Positions 42,561-50,913 of a DNA stretch of 64,000 nucleotides are shown piece after piece; position 1 is the stretch's first letter; the number at the start of each line of letters is the position of its first letter. The notes under the pieces were generated by a model, which searched no databases, was not told the origin of the DNA, and saw only the letters and a list, made by a program, of their open reading frames with translations. Source of the stretch: Phytoactinopolyspora halotolerans (GTDB taxonomy: Bacteria; Actinomycetota; Actinomycetes; Jiangellales; Jiangellaceae); the NCBI RefSeq assembly GCF_010550675.1, contig NZ_JAAGOA010000007.1, forward strand, positions 1 to 64,000, given 5' to 3'. Both the position numbers and the translations under genes were made by a program.

Positions 42561-43230
42561 GTTGGCTCCCAGGCTTCGTCACGGTCGGCGTGACGAGCTG
42601 TTGCGCTTCGTCGACGGCGGAGTCGAATCCGGCGTCTGGGTCACGGAGCATCAGCTCTGTGGCACGAGCGTGTACGCGCACCGCCGGGTCGTCACTCGTC
42701 ATTGCCGTGTTCAGGGCCGGCACGATCACCTCGCCAAGCGCCACGAGCGCACGGGTGAGACTCAACTGCACATCCCGGTCACCGCGACCAAGCTGCGACG
42801 CCAATTCCGCGGCCAGCCCCGTCTCCTCCCCCGCGGGAACCAGAGCGACGGCCGCGCGCCATGCGGCTCGCGCGACCTCGTGGTCGGCGTCGTGCAGCAA
42901 CGATCGCGTGATCGCCGGCCACGCACGTCCGTCGCCGATCTTGGACAAGGTATGCAACGCCTGGCTGCGAGCCTGAGCGACGTGGGACCGAAGCTCCACG
43001 AGGAGTCTCGGTACCGTGATCTCCGCCGGGTAGCGGGTCAACGCCCAGGTAAGCATGTCGCGCACGAAGAAGTCCGGCTCGACGGAGCACCGTGCCAGCA
43101 GTGCGTCGACGAAGCCAGGTCTGACGTGCGTTCCGATCGCCAGCGCGACCGCTAGCCGCGTCGACGCGTCGTCGGCGCCCAACCCGAGGAGCAGCCTGGT
43201 GTCCGGTGAGTTCGTGTGTGTCGCGTTCAT
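42547..43230 (-). CDS. HEAT-repeat protein, partner of the MerR-HEAT regulator
   Basis: A 227-residue all-helical protein of HEAT repeats (DDASTRLAVALAIGTHVRPG, VEPDFFVRDMLTWALTRYP, DADHEVARAAWRAAVALVP). It starts at ATG 43230 after GGGGGAGG. The overlap with the MerR-HEAT gene shows co-translation. I infer that the two HEAT solenoids interact, with this protein acting as co-sensor or anti-activator. Confidence 0.85.
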   Translation of the reverse strand: MNATHTNSPDTRLLLGLGADDASTRLAVALAIGTHVRPGFVDALLARCSVEPDFFVRDMLTWALTRYPAEITVPRLLVELRSHVAQARSQALHTLSKIGDGRAWPAITRSLLHDADHEVARAAWRAAVALVPAGEETGLAAELASQLGRGDRDVQLSLTRALVALGEVIVPALNTAMTSDDPAVRVHARATELMLRDPDAGFDSAVDEAQQLVTPTVTKPGSQRADR

Positions 43231-43306
43231 CTGGACCACCTCCCCCACCAAGTGAAGAGGTTATCAGCGTGTCAAGGTCAAGCAGTTCCTGGCGCTCGGG
43301 CACTTA

Positions 43307-43358
43307 ATGGTTAGCGCAATAACCATGAGCTGCCAGAATGGTCTCTGTAACAACCATT
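43307..43358. promoter_or_regulatory. Two AATGGT/ACCATT dyads upstream of HEAT operon
   Basis: ATGGTTA-GCGCAA-TAACCAT (43307-43326) and AATGGT...ACCATT (43337-43358) share half-sites. They lie 77-128 bp upstream of the HEAT gene start, in the gap before the convergent end of the next SDR gene. The regulator that reads them is not evident. Confidence 0.55.
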
Positions 43359-43423
43359 GACTGCTCGACACAAGATGCGCCCTCAGCCACTGGGAGTGGC
43401 CGAGCCTGCCGCAGAACACCGGG

Positions 43424-44149
43424 TCACCAGGGGACGACGCCCTCGTCGTCGAAGAAGCCTCCGCGCGGTCCGTCATCCGGGAGGGTGGCGAGGTGGATCG
43501 CGATCGCCGCGCCCTGCTCGGGTGTCCGCGGTGCATTGAAGCCGGTGAAGTCGGTCGCGACGTAGCCGGGGCAGGCGGCGTTCACGATGATGTTCGTGTC
43601 GGCGAGTCGGCGGGCGTACTGTGCCGTGACGCTGTTGAGCATTGACTTCGACGGTGCGTACGCGGCCATGATCGGGCCGGTCTGCAACGTAAGCGAACCC
43701 ATATTGCTCGACATGTTGACGATGCGCGGCGATTCTGCGCGGCCGAGCAGCGGAAGCATCGCGTTCGTCACCCGGACGACCCCGAACACGTTCGTCTCGA
43801 GGACGGTACGGACGACGTCGAGGTCCAGCGTCGTCGGGTCCTGCGCGCCACCGTCGCTCCGGCCGGAGATGCCCGCGTTATTGACGAGCACGTCGAGCTG
43901 TCCTGCCGTCTCTTCGATGGCCGCCGCTGCCGCGGCGACGCTGTCGTCGGAGGTGACGTCGAGCGCGACCCCGAATGCGTCGATGTCCGCGGCACGCAGA
44001 CGTTCGACGGCCTCCTTGCGCCTGACCTCGTCACGCGCGCCCACGGCGACCGTGAAGCCGATCGCCCCGAGGCCCTGTGCGATGGCGAAGCCGATTCCCT
44101 TGTTCGCGCCGGTGACCAGCGCGGTCTTCGTGTTGTTCACACGACCCAT
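43424..44149 (-). CDS. Short-chain dehydrogenase/reductase
   Basis: A 241-residue SDR of the carbonyl-reductase-like group: ALVTGANKGIGFAIAQGLG, LVNNAGISGRS, MSSNMGSLT and a YAPSKSMLN active-site motif. It ends with GGFFDDEGVVPW, a typical tail. It is divergent from the LysR gene at 44232, whose binding site lies between. Confidence 0.93.
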   Translation of the reverse strand: MGRVNNTKTALVTGANKGIGFAIAQGLGAIGFTVAVGARDEVRRKEAVERLRAADIDAFGVALDVTSDDSVAAAAAAIEETAGQLDVLVNNAGISGRSDGGAQDPTTLDLDVVRTVLETNVFGVVRVTNAMLPLLGRAESPRIVNMSSNMGSLTLQTGPIMAAYAPSKSMLNSVTAQYARRLADTNIIVNAACPGYVATDFTGFNAPRTPEQGAAIAIHLATLPDDGPRGGFFDDEGVVPW

Positions 44150-44195
44150 GCTCGGCGAGCGCGCGCTCGGTGTCCAAGACCGATCCAGTACGCCG

Positions 44196-44214
44196 TGATA
44201 CTCGCCAGGTATCA
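44196..44214. promoter_or_regulatory. LysR box TGATAC-TCGCCAG-GTATCA
   Basis: A perfect 6-bp dyad with the T-N11-A arrangement typical of LysR sites. It is 47 bp from the SDR start and 5 bp upstream of the TACGCT -10 box (44220-44225) of the LysR gene. Confidence 0.8.
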
Positions 44215-44231
44215 GTCGCTACGCTTGTTCC

Positions 44232-45110
44232 GTGGACGATCTCGAGACGCGGGAGCTCCGGTACTTCGTCGCCGTCGCCGAGGACCTGCATTTCGGGCGC
44301 GCCGCCGATCGGCTCGGTATCGCACAGCCGCCGCTTTCCCGCGCCATCAGCCGGCTGGAGCGGCGGCTCGGCGTCCAGCTCCTCGACCGGGATCGTCGCG
44401 GAGTGGAGCTCACCGACGCCGGCAGGGTCATGCTCCGCGAGGCACGGGCCGCCCTCGATGCGGTCGCCGCCGCTGCGCGTCGGACGCGGCGCGCCGGGAA
44501 TCCGCAACCGTCGCTCGTGCTCGCGACGAAAGCCGGCGCGTCCCACGAACTTCTGCAACGGCTCCTCGACGCGCACGCGAACGAAGCCGGTGCGGCGCCG
44601 ATCGACGTCCTCCTGTGCGAGGTCGGCGAGCAGGCGGGACTTCTGCGCAACGGGCGCGCCGACGTGGCGATCATGCATCGGCCGTTCGACGACCTCGCCG
44701 GGTTCGACACCGAGGACCTCTACGTCGAGGGCCAGATCGCGCTGCTTCCCGCGGGGCATCCGCTCGCGGCACGTGATCAGCTCACCATGGCGGACGTCCG
44801 CGACGTGCCGGACCTACCGATCGCGAGGTGGCCCCGGCTCGACGGGTCCTACCCGGACGGGCCCGGGCCGGAGGTGCACACCCAGTCACAGCTCGCTCAG
44901 CTCGTAGCGCTGGGTAAGACGCTGCTTGTCATCCCCGCGTCCAGCCGTGCCTGGCAGTGGCCCGACCACGTCGCCGTACCCGTCGTCGACGCGCCGGACG
45001 TCACCACGGTGATCGCGTGGTCGCCGAGCAGCCACTCACCGGCGATCGCCTCGCTCGTCCGCACCGCGGCCGGCCTCCGCAGCACCGCATTGCCTGCGCC
45101 CGCAGGCTGA
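44232..45110 (+). CDS. LysR-family regulator
   Basis: A 292-residue LysR protein. The helix-turn-helix reads ELRYFVAVAEDLHFGRAADR and IAQPPLSRAISRLERRLGVQ; the C-terminal substrate-binding domain follows. GTG at 44232 lies 6 nt after TACGCT with no ribosome-binding site (leaderless pattern). The probable target is the divergent SDR, together with itself. Confidence 0.92.
   Translation: MDDLETRELRYFVAVAEDLHFGRAADRLGIAQPPLSRAISRLERRLGVQLLDRDRRGVELTDAGRVMLREARAALDAVAAAARRTRRAGNPQPSLVLATKAGASHELLQRLLDAHANEAGAAPIDVLLCEVGEQAGLLRNGRADVAIMHRPFDDLAGFDTEDLYVEGQIALLPAGHPLAARDQLTMADVRDVPDLPIARWPRLDGSYPDGPGPEVHTQSQLAQLVALGKTLLVIPASSRAWQWPDHVAVPVVDAPDVTTVIAWSPSSHSPAIASLVRTAAGLRSTALPAPAG
45092..45107. terminator. 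Hairpin GCCTGCG-CC-CGCAGGC at LysR stop
   Basis: A perfect 7-bp stem overlapping the last codons of the LysR gene. It is a short GC-rich stem without a T-tract, probably a terminator. Confidence 0.5.
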
Positions 45111-45227
45111 CGAACGCATGCCGCGGCGTCGATCCGCTGAGCGCATGCAACGTGACAGCCTCCGTCGGCGTCAACAACGTCAGGAAGCTCCGTCGCGTGG
45201 CGTGGCTGTGAATCAACAGGAGTGTGG

Positions 45228-46358
45228 ATGTCGAACCAAGGGGCAAGGCGAGTTGAAAGCCGAGATCCGTCCGCTGGACGCCTACGGTGGGCGATCGGTG
45301 CCTCGGCTCTGGCGCTCGTCGCGACCGCGATGTCGGCGATACCAGCGTCGAGCGTGGTGGCACCGAGCGCCGATCCGTACAGCTGGACAGAGACGCCGAT
45401 CGGTCAGCCAGGTCTCATGATCGAAGATATCGACGCCGTCGACGGTGTGGCCTGGGCCGTGGGAACCGAGCACCACGAGCGGCTGGTGGCACTGCGCCAC
45501 GATGGTGACAGCTGGACCGACGCGACGCCGGACATCTCGGGAGCCAACCTCGTCGAGGTGGCCGTCGCCGCTGACGACGACGTCTGGGCAGTCGGCTGGG
45601 ACGGTTCGGCCGACACCGGCATGACCACTCCTCTAGTGGCGCATTGGGACGGCACGACGTGGGCGGAGATCCCGAGCCCGGCCGAAATCGGCGCGTTCGA
45701 TGACGTCGTCGTCGACGCGGAAGGCACTGTCTGGGTGACCGGTTGGGCCAGGGTCGGCTCCGCCGAATCCGCCGTCGTATACCGGTACGCCGACGGCGAG
45801 TGGGCCGAGTACTCCGACGGCCTCGAGGGCGCGATCAACGGCAACAGCCTGACGGTACTGGCCGCCGACGACGCGTGGCTGGCCCTCAACCCCGGCCTGG
45901 CGCATTTCGACGGCACATCCTGGACCATGGTCGAGGAGTTCCCGGCTGACGGACTGCAGATCTTGACCGGCATCGCGGCCGCCGACGCCACCGACGTCTG
46001 GGCCACGGGCGTCCAGTACACCGGGAGCGGCGCCATCCAGCCGGTCGCCTGGCATTACGACGGCTTGACGTGGAGCCAGGTGCGCACGCCGCGGATCTCG
46101 GCGCAGGCCTACGACGTGACTATCGTCGATGGGCAACCCGTCATCGTCGGCGAGAAGCTCGACCGTGATTGGGCCTCGACCCCACTGGTGCTCACGGCCA
46201 AGAGCAGCGGCAGGCATACCCGCCTGGTCGAGGTGCCGGGCCCGACGACGAACGCGGTCGTGTTGACAAGCGCCGACACCGACGACGGACGGCTCTGGGT
46301 GGCCGGCGGCGACATCGACGTGTTCACCGGCTTCGCCGCCTACGCCGACCTTCCATGA
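45228..46358 (+). CDS. Secreted beta-propeller-like protein
   Basis: A 376-residue exported protein. A long N-region precedes a hydrophobic signal (WAIGASALALVATAMSAIPASS). The mature part has six or seven similar blades with the motif D-x-W-A-x-G/V and WDGTTW-type strands (AAADDDVWAVGWDGSADTG, AHWDGTTWAEIPSP, ADATDVWATGVQYTG). This suggests a Kelch- or Asp-box-type propeller, probably a ligand-binding surface protein. ATG at 45228 has AGGAG upstream. Hairpin-repeat copy 3 follows 16 bp after its stop. Confidence 0.8.
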   Translation: MSNQGARRVESRDPSAGRLRWAIGASALALVATAMSAIPASSVVAPSADPYSWTETPIGQPGLMIEDIDAVDGVAWAVGTEHHERLVALRHDGDSWTDATPDISGANLVEVAVAADDDVWAVGWDGSADTGMTTPLVAHWDGTTWAEIPSPAEIGAFDDVVVDAEGTVWVTGWARVGSAESAVVYRYADGEWAEYSDGLEGAINGNSLTVLAADDAWLALNPGLAHFDGTSWTMVEEFPADGLQILTGIAAADATDVWATGVQYTGSGAIQPVAWHYDGLTWSQVRTPRISAQAYDVTIVDGQPVIVGEKLDRDWASTPLVLTAKSSGRHTRLVEVPGPTTNAVVLTSADTDDGRLWVAGGDIDVFTGFAAYADLP

Positions 46359-46373
46359 CGTGAGTCGACGACC

Positions 46374-46424
46374 ATGATCATGAACACTTACCGTGCCATG
46401 TGAACGGTTTGTGTTCATGATCAT
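46374..46424. repeat. 51-bp hairpin repeat, copy 3
   Basis: The same outer arms ATGATCATGAACA / TGTTCATGATCAT flank the loop GCCATGTGA (one change from the other copies). There are two adjacent stem mismatches (arm positions 15 and 16). It lies between the convergent propeller-like and GH128-like genes, 16 bp after one stop and 59 bp from the other, so it contains no stop codon of theirs. Confidence 0.95.
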
Positions 46425-46482
46425 GGGACACCGAGCCATAGCCGTCAGTGTGATCAATGGCCGCACGTCGGGTTGTGGAGTA

Positions 46483-47568
46483 TCAGACCGCTCCCGGATT
46501 GATCATCATCATTCGGTACACCCGACCGAGGTGGGTGAGCTCGCCGTCGCGGTCGAACAGGGACGTCTGTGCAAAGCGGAGGAAGAACGCGCCGAAACCG
46601 GTTGACCTCAGCTTGTCCCACGGCGAGAGCGGTTGTGCAATGAACCATGCCCACCGTTGCACGAGGCGATCGTCGTCGGGATGACCGAACCGGCTGTCCG
46701 TGGCCGTGGCGACGAAGCGGAGCGCTTCGTTCATGAACGCCTCGATCTCCTCGGACGCCGAGCCGCGAGTCGGTACGCCTATTTCGGTCAGGATGACGTC
46801 TTTGTCGCGCAGATCATGCGCGTCGAGGAGGCGGCGCATCTCGACGATGCGCTCAGCGAACACATCGAACTCCTCGGCGTGCATCACATGGTTGGTCGCC
46901 GCGAAGTAGTCGGCGGGGATCGGCGTTCCGTGCTGTTCTTCGTAGGCGCCGATGACCTGACGGAGGTAATCCAGCCCATCCTCCGCGTCGACGATCGCGT
47001 CCGTGATGCCCTCGTCCGGCGTCAGGATCGCGGGACCTACCGATACCCGGAACGTGGGGTTCAGAGACATCAGCAACGTGCGGCAGCGGTGAAAATCCTC
47101 GGCGTACTGGCTCGGAGATCGTTCGTCGTTCTGATGCTCGTATCCGATCTCGTTGCCGATCAGGAAGATCGTGCCGTCGGGGTAGGCGGCCGGATCGCCG
47201 CGGATCGCCTCCTCGACCTCCGCCAGGTGCTCGTCCGATACCTGCCCATCGCCGGGATAGCCGCAGACAAGAGGCACGAACTCCAAGTCAACGTCCTCGT
47301 GCGGGCGGAAGTCCCAGTTGAAATACCAGCGCGCACCGATATCACGTAACCCCGGGTCATCACTCTGCACGGCAAGCGCCACCCCACCGCCGCTGGCATC
47401 CGCAGCTGTCAAGGGCGATGGTTCAGCCCCCTGCAACTGCGACGGTGGCGATGGCTCGTGGAGAAACACGTACGCCACGGCCAGGAGCGCAACGACGATA
47501 GTGACTCCGACGACGATCTTCCGCACGCGAGCACGACTCCGTTTCGAGCGCGCGGCAGTGTCATTCAT
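46483..47568 (-). CDS. Membrane-anchored glycoside hydrolase-like protein (GH128/Asl1-like)
   Basis: A 361-residue protein with one N-terminal transmembrane anchor (VRKIVVGVTIVVALLAVAYVF) and an extracellular TIM-barrel-like domain. WYFNWDFRP and FVPLVCGYPGDGQ resemble the start of Asl1-type GH128 domains, which cleave beta-1,3-glucans. Candidate acid/base and nucleophile glutamates are Glu140 (GNEIGYE) and Glu262 (ILTEIGVP). The ATG at 47568 is preferred over a longer reading that overlaps the TetR gene. It is divergent from the TetR gene at 47624. Confidence 0.75.
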   Translation of the reverse strand: MNDTAARSKRSRARVRKIVVGVTIVVALLAVAYVFLHEPSPPSQLQGAEPSPLTAADASGGGVALAVQSDDPGLRDIGARWYFNWDFRPHEDVDLEFVPLVCGYPGDGQVSDEHLAEVEEAIRGDPAAYPDGTIFLIGNEIGYEHQNDERSPSQYAEDFHRCRTLLMSLNPTFRVSVGPAILTPDEGITDAIVDAEDGLDYLRQVIGAYEEQHGTPIPADYFAATNHVMHAEEFDVFAERIVEMRRLLDAHDLRDKDVILTEIGVPTRGSASEEIEAFMNEALRFVATATDSRFGHPDDDRLVQRWAWFIAQPLSPWDKLRSTGFGAFFLRFAQTSLFDRDGELTHLGRVYRMMMINPGAV

Positions 47569-47623
47569 GCGTGGGATGTTGTCAGCCTCGCAGCCCGTCG
47601 GCAAGCTGGTTAGTATTCTGGCT

Positions 47624-48289
47624 ATGCGGCCAGGAACCGAGACAGGCGGCCAAAAGACGCGGACGTTCGTCGAGCAGGCCCGGCGAGCCCAGGTCGTGGA
47701 GAGCGCGATCGAGGTCATTGCCAAGGAGGGCTATGCCAATGCCTCGTTGGCACGGATCGCCCGGCACACGGGCATCAGTCGAGGGCTGATCTCGTACCAC
47801 TTCGCCGGCAAGGACGAGTTGATCTCCCGGGTGCTGGTCACCGTGTTCGGCGAGGTGGCGGCGTATATGGGGCCACGGGTCGAGGCGGAGCGCACGGCGG
47901 TCGGCCAGTTGCGTGCCTATATCGAGTCGAACCTCGCCTACATGGACGCACACCGCAGCAGAATCGCCGCCGTAGTGGAGATCATCTCTGGGGGCGGTCT
48001 CGCCACGCTTGGAGTCGACCCGATCCAAGCGGAGGAAGAGTCGCTCATGCCGCTGGCGGAGCTCTTTCGCCGTGGCCAGGTCGACGGCGAGTTCCGTGCG
48101 TTCGATCCGCTTATCATGGCGCGTTCGGTTCGTGGCGTCATCGACAGCATGGCGCCGCGTGTGACCGACGTCGACCTCGACCTGAAGGCATGCGCCCGCG
48201 AGCTGACGACCTTGTTTGAGCTGGCCACCCGGAATCCGAGCCGGCGTGACAACGAATCGCCGGACGTCTCCGGGGCAAAGCCCTCGTGA
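47624..48289 (+). CDS. TetR-family regulator
   Basis: A 221-residue TetR protein. The helix-turn-helix covers residues 20-65 (RRAQVVESAIEVIAKEGYAN, IARHTGISRGLISYHFAGKDEL). It has the C-terminal domain of BetI-like members (AYIESNLAYMDAHRSRIAAVVE). The ATG lies 7 nt after TAGTAT with no ribosome-binding site (leaderless). Only 55 bp separate it from the divergent GH128-like gene and no clear dyad is seen there. Confidence 0.9.
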   Translation: MRPGTETGGQKTRTFVEQARRAQVVESAIEVIAKEGYANASLARIARHTGISRGLISYHFAGKDELISRVLVTVFGEVAAYMGPRVEAERTAVGQLRAYIESNLAYMDAHRSRIAAVVEIISGGGLATLGVDPIQAEEESLMPLAELFRRGQVDGEFRAFDPLIMARSVRGVIDSMAPRVTDVDLDLKACARELTTLFELATRNPSRRDNESPDVSGAKPS

Positions 48290-48596
48290 AGTAGTCGGAC
48301 ACCACCGCGCGAGCTTGCGTCGGCTCGCCGGGCCCGGCTCGGTATCGTCGCGTGTGGAATCGTGGTCTTACTAGCCTTGGGAAACTGCCGCATGGCATGG
48401 CTGCTGATCGTCGCCATAGCTATCGGGGCGAGGTGAGGATCTTCGGCCCGCGGCCACGTCACACGCGCCAGCGAGCTCGGGAAGACCGGAACCGTCCTGC
48501 TCTGGCTTGTATGACATGAGCGGGCAACACCGAGATGAGACGGTTCCCGTGACGCTTGGAACCGCATCGACGCAGCAAGCAGATCATCGCGAGGTC
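48290..48596. other. About 310 bp without a supported gene
   Basis: Between the TetR gene and the AraC promoter I find no convincing frame, repeat or RNA. The -10 box of the next gene (TAGAAT) is at 48597-48602. Confidence 0.6.
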
Positions 48597-48608
48597 TAGA
48601 ATCACGCC

Positions 48609-49298
48609 GTGGGGCTGATCTTCAACACTGTCGCCGGCGAACTCCCGCTGGTGCAACGGGTGTGGTCGGCGACCTGTGAGGCCACGACCGGCTTCAGCTC
48701 GGCAGCCAAAGCCTCCTCCATGATCTGTTTTGCGCGCAGCGATGACAGCGTGACGGTGCACGTCAAAGGACCGGAGACGACGGGCACCCTGATGACGTGC
48801 CCGGAGGGCTGGGAGTTCTTCGGGGTGGAGCTACGGCTCGGTGCTTATCTGCCGCCGTATCCGCCCTCCGACCTGACCAACTTCAAAGACGCATTGCTGC
48901 CGACCCTGCCGGGCAACCGGATCTCGTTGGACAACCGGGTCTGGGAGATGCCGTCCGCGCAGAACGTCGACGTCTTCGTCGACCGACTGGTACGCGCAGG
49001 ATTGTTGATCTTTGATCCGCTTGTCGCCGAGATCCGGCACGGCGAGCGACCACGCGGCATGTCGGAACGGATCGCGCAGATCCGGTTCCGTAGAGCCGTC
49101 GGGGTCTCGCACCGCAAGCTCGTCAGCATCGAGCGGGCTCGGAACGCTGCGCAACTCCTCACGGCGGGCAGATCGATCGCCGACGTGGTCACCACCAGCG
49201 GCTACTACGATCAGTCGCAGCTCGCGCGGGCGATGCGGTGGGCGACCGGCCACACCCCTGGCGAGTTGAGGGCCGGCATCCCGTTTCTCGCGTTGTGA
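48609..49298 (+). CDS. AraC-type regulator (second AraC/reductase pair)
   Basis: A 229-residue protein with the same layout as that at 14109: an unassigned N-terminal sensor (PEGWEFFGVELRLGAYLPPY) and a C-terminal AraC helix-turn-helix (MSERIAQIRFRRAVGVSHRK, GYYDQSQLARAMRWATGHTPGELR split by a short linker). GTG at 48609 is 6 nt after TAGAAT with no ribosome-binding site. A DHFR-like reductase gene follows 56 bp downstream on the same strand and is the likely target. Confidence 0.87.
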   Translation: MGLIFNTVAGELPLVQRVWSATCEATTGFSSAAKASSMICFARSDDSVTVHVKGPETTGTLMTCPEGWEFFGVELRLGAYLPPYPPSDLTNFKDALLPTLPGNRISLDNRVWEMPSAQNVDVFVDRLVRAGLLIFDPLVAEIRHGERPRGMSERIAQIRFRRAVGVSHRKLVSIERARNAAQLLTAGRSIADVVTTSGYYDQSQLARAMRWATGHTPGELRAGIPFLAL

Positions 49299-49354
49299 TG
49301 CGGCTTCGGTTCGATACAAGACGGACCGGTCAGCCGCCTGATTGACTCCCGGAC

Positions 49355-49897
49355 ATGCGCAAACTGATCGAATACGACCACCTCTCGATCGACGGGAGGA
49401 TGTCCGGCGACGCCTGGTGGGCCGGACAACAGAATGTCGTACCCAACGACAATCATTTCGCTTATCAGCTCCGTCTGCTGTCCTCAGCGGTCGGCATCGT
49501 GCTCGGCCGGGTGACCTACGAGGGCTTTGTCGAAACCTGGCCGAACATGACCGGCGACGTCGCAGACAAGATCAACTCGTTACCCAAGTATGTCGCCTCC
49601 ACCACGCTGACCGCGACCACGTGGAACGCTGAAGTACTGGCCGGCGATGCGGTAGATGCGGTCGCCCAGCTCAAAGAGACCGGCGACGGCACATTGGTGA
49701 AGTACGGCAACGGCCCGTTCAGCCGGGCGCTGGTCGAGGCGGGTCTGCTCGACGAGCTGCATCTGAGCATCTCCCCCTTCGTCGCTGGGTCCGGTGAGTC
49801 GCTGCTGTCCGGTATCCGCACGACCGCCATGGACCTGAAGGAAGTGACCGAGCTTGGCAACGGCACCGTGGTGCTGACCTATGCACCGAGTCGGTAG
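49355..49897 (+). CDS. Dihydrofolate reductase-fold protein (RibD C-terminal family)
   Basis: A 180-residue NADPH-type reductase fold: KLIEYDHLSIDGRMSGD, AVGIVLGRVTYEGFVETWP, KYVASTTLTATTW, GDGTLVKYGNGPFSRALVEAG and LHLSISPFVAGSGESLL. It belongs to the same family as the protein at 14801, and both genes neighbour AraC regulators of one type. The substrate is unknown. Confidence 0.92.
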   Translation: MRKLIEYDHLSIDGRMSGDAWWAGQQNVVPNDNHFAYQLRLLSSAVGIVLGRVTYEGFVETWPNMTGDVADKINSLPKYVASTTLTATTWNAEVLAGDAVDAVAQLKETGDGTLVKYGNGPFSRALVEAGLLDELHLSISPFVAGSGESLLSGIRTTAMDLKEVTELGNGTVVLTYAPSR

Positions 49898-50008
49898 CCG
49901 GTGGGGCCAAGTAGTCGGCGATCTGTCGCCCGCCGATATCCACGTACGTGACGGATGCCGACACCGGGGCGCTGCGTAGCGTCCGTGACGGCGATGAAAG
50001 GAATCGAC

Positions 50009-50776
50009 ATGGCTCAGGGCACGTACGCCTCCGTGAACGGCATCGACCTCTACTACGAAATCCTCGGCGCCGACCTGCCCGGTCCGCCGCTGATCATGCT
50101 GCACGGCGGCGCGTACACGTTCCATCTGAGCTTCGACTCGCTGCTGCCGGCGCTGGCCGCCGAGCGGAAAGTGATCGGCGTCGAGCTGCAGGGACACGGG
50201 CATACGGCTGACGTCGACCGCCCCTTCTCCATTCGGCAGTGCGCCGTGGATGTGATCGCGCTGCTCGACCAGCTCGGCATCGAGCAGGCCGGCTTCTTCG
50301 GCTACAGCCTGGGCGGGCTGGTCTCAACCGAGGTCGCCGTGCTGGCTCCGGATCGGGTGGGCCGGCTCGTGCTGGCAGCCGCACATTTCGGACCGACCCG
50401 TTCCAAGGGCTACTACCCTGAGATCACCGCACTGGAGCTGACTTCGCCTCGGATGCCGACAGAGGAGGAGTCCATGGCCATGCAGCGCGCCTACGAGGAC
50501 GTGGCGCCGAATCCTGAGGACTTCTTCCCATCCATACAGAAGATCCAGCCGGCGGTGCACGACTTCGAAGGGTGGCCCGATGATCAGCTGGCTCGGCTGA
50601 CCATGCCGGTCTTGATCATCCTCGGTGACACCGACTTCGTCCGGCTCGAGCACGCCGTCGAGATGAAGCAGCTGCTGCCCAACGCACAACTCGCGATCCT
50701 GCCGGGTACCAAGCACCTGCAGGTCATCCGGCCCGACCTAGTGCTGCCGATGGTCAGTGCCTTCCTGCGGCCGTGA
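50009..50776 (+). CDS. Alpha/beta hydrolase
   Basis: A 255-residue alpha/beta-hydrolase. The nucleophile elbow is GYSLGG (Ser100), the oxyanion region is LHGGAYTF and the catalytic His is in PGTKHLQVI. The acid is probably the Asp of ILGDTDFVR. The ATG at 50009 has AAAGGAA nine nt upstream. Substrate specificity (ester, epoxide or lactone) is not evident. Confidence 0.92.
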   Translation: MAQGTYASVNGIDLYYEILGADLPGPPLIMLHGGAYTFHLSFDSLLPALAAERKVIGVELQGHGHTADVDRPFSIRQCAVDVIALLDQLGIEQAGFFGYSLGGLVSTEVAVLAPDRVGRLVLAAAHFGPTRSKGYYPEITALELTSPRMPTEEESMAMQRAYEDVAPNPEDFFPSIQKIQPAVHDFEGWPDDQLARLTMPVLIILGDTDFVRLEHAVEMKQLLPNAQLAILPGTKHLQVIRPDLVLPMVSAFLRP

Positions 50777-50913
50777 TTCCCAGCAGGAGTCTGCCGATCA
50801 TCTCTGGCAGGTCACCTCGTTTGACTGGAGCGGTTCTTTCATGTCTCGTCGGTCCGCCGCAGACCTGCAAAACCAGTCGTGGCGGTCTCGTTCGGACGGC
50901 TACGCTCGGCCGC

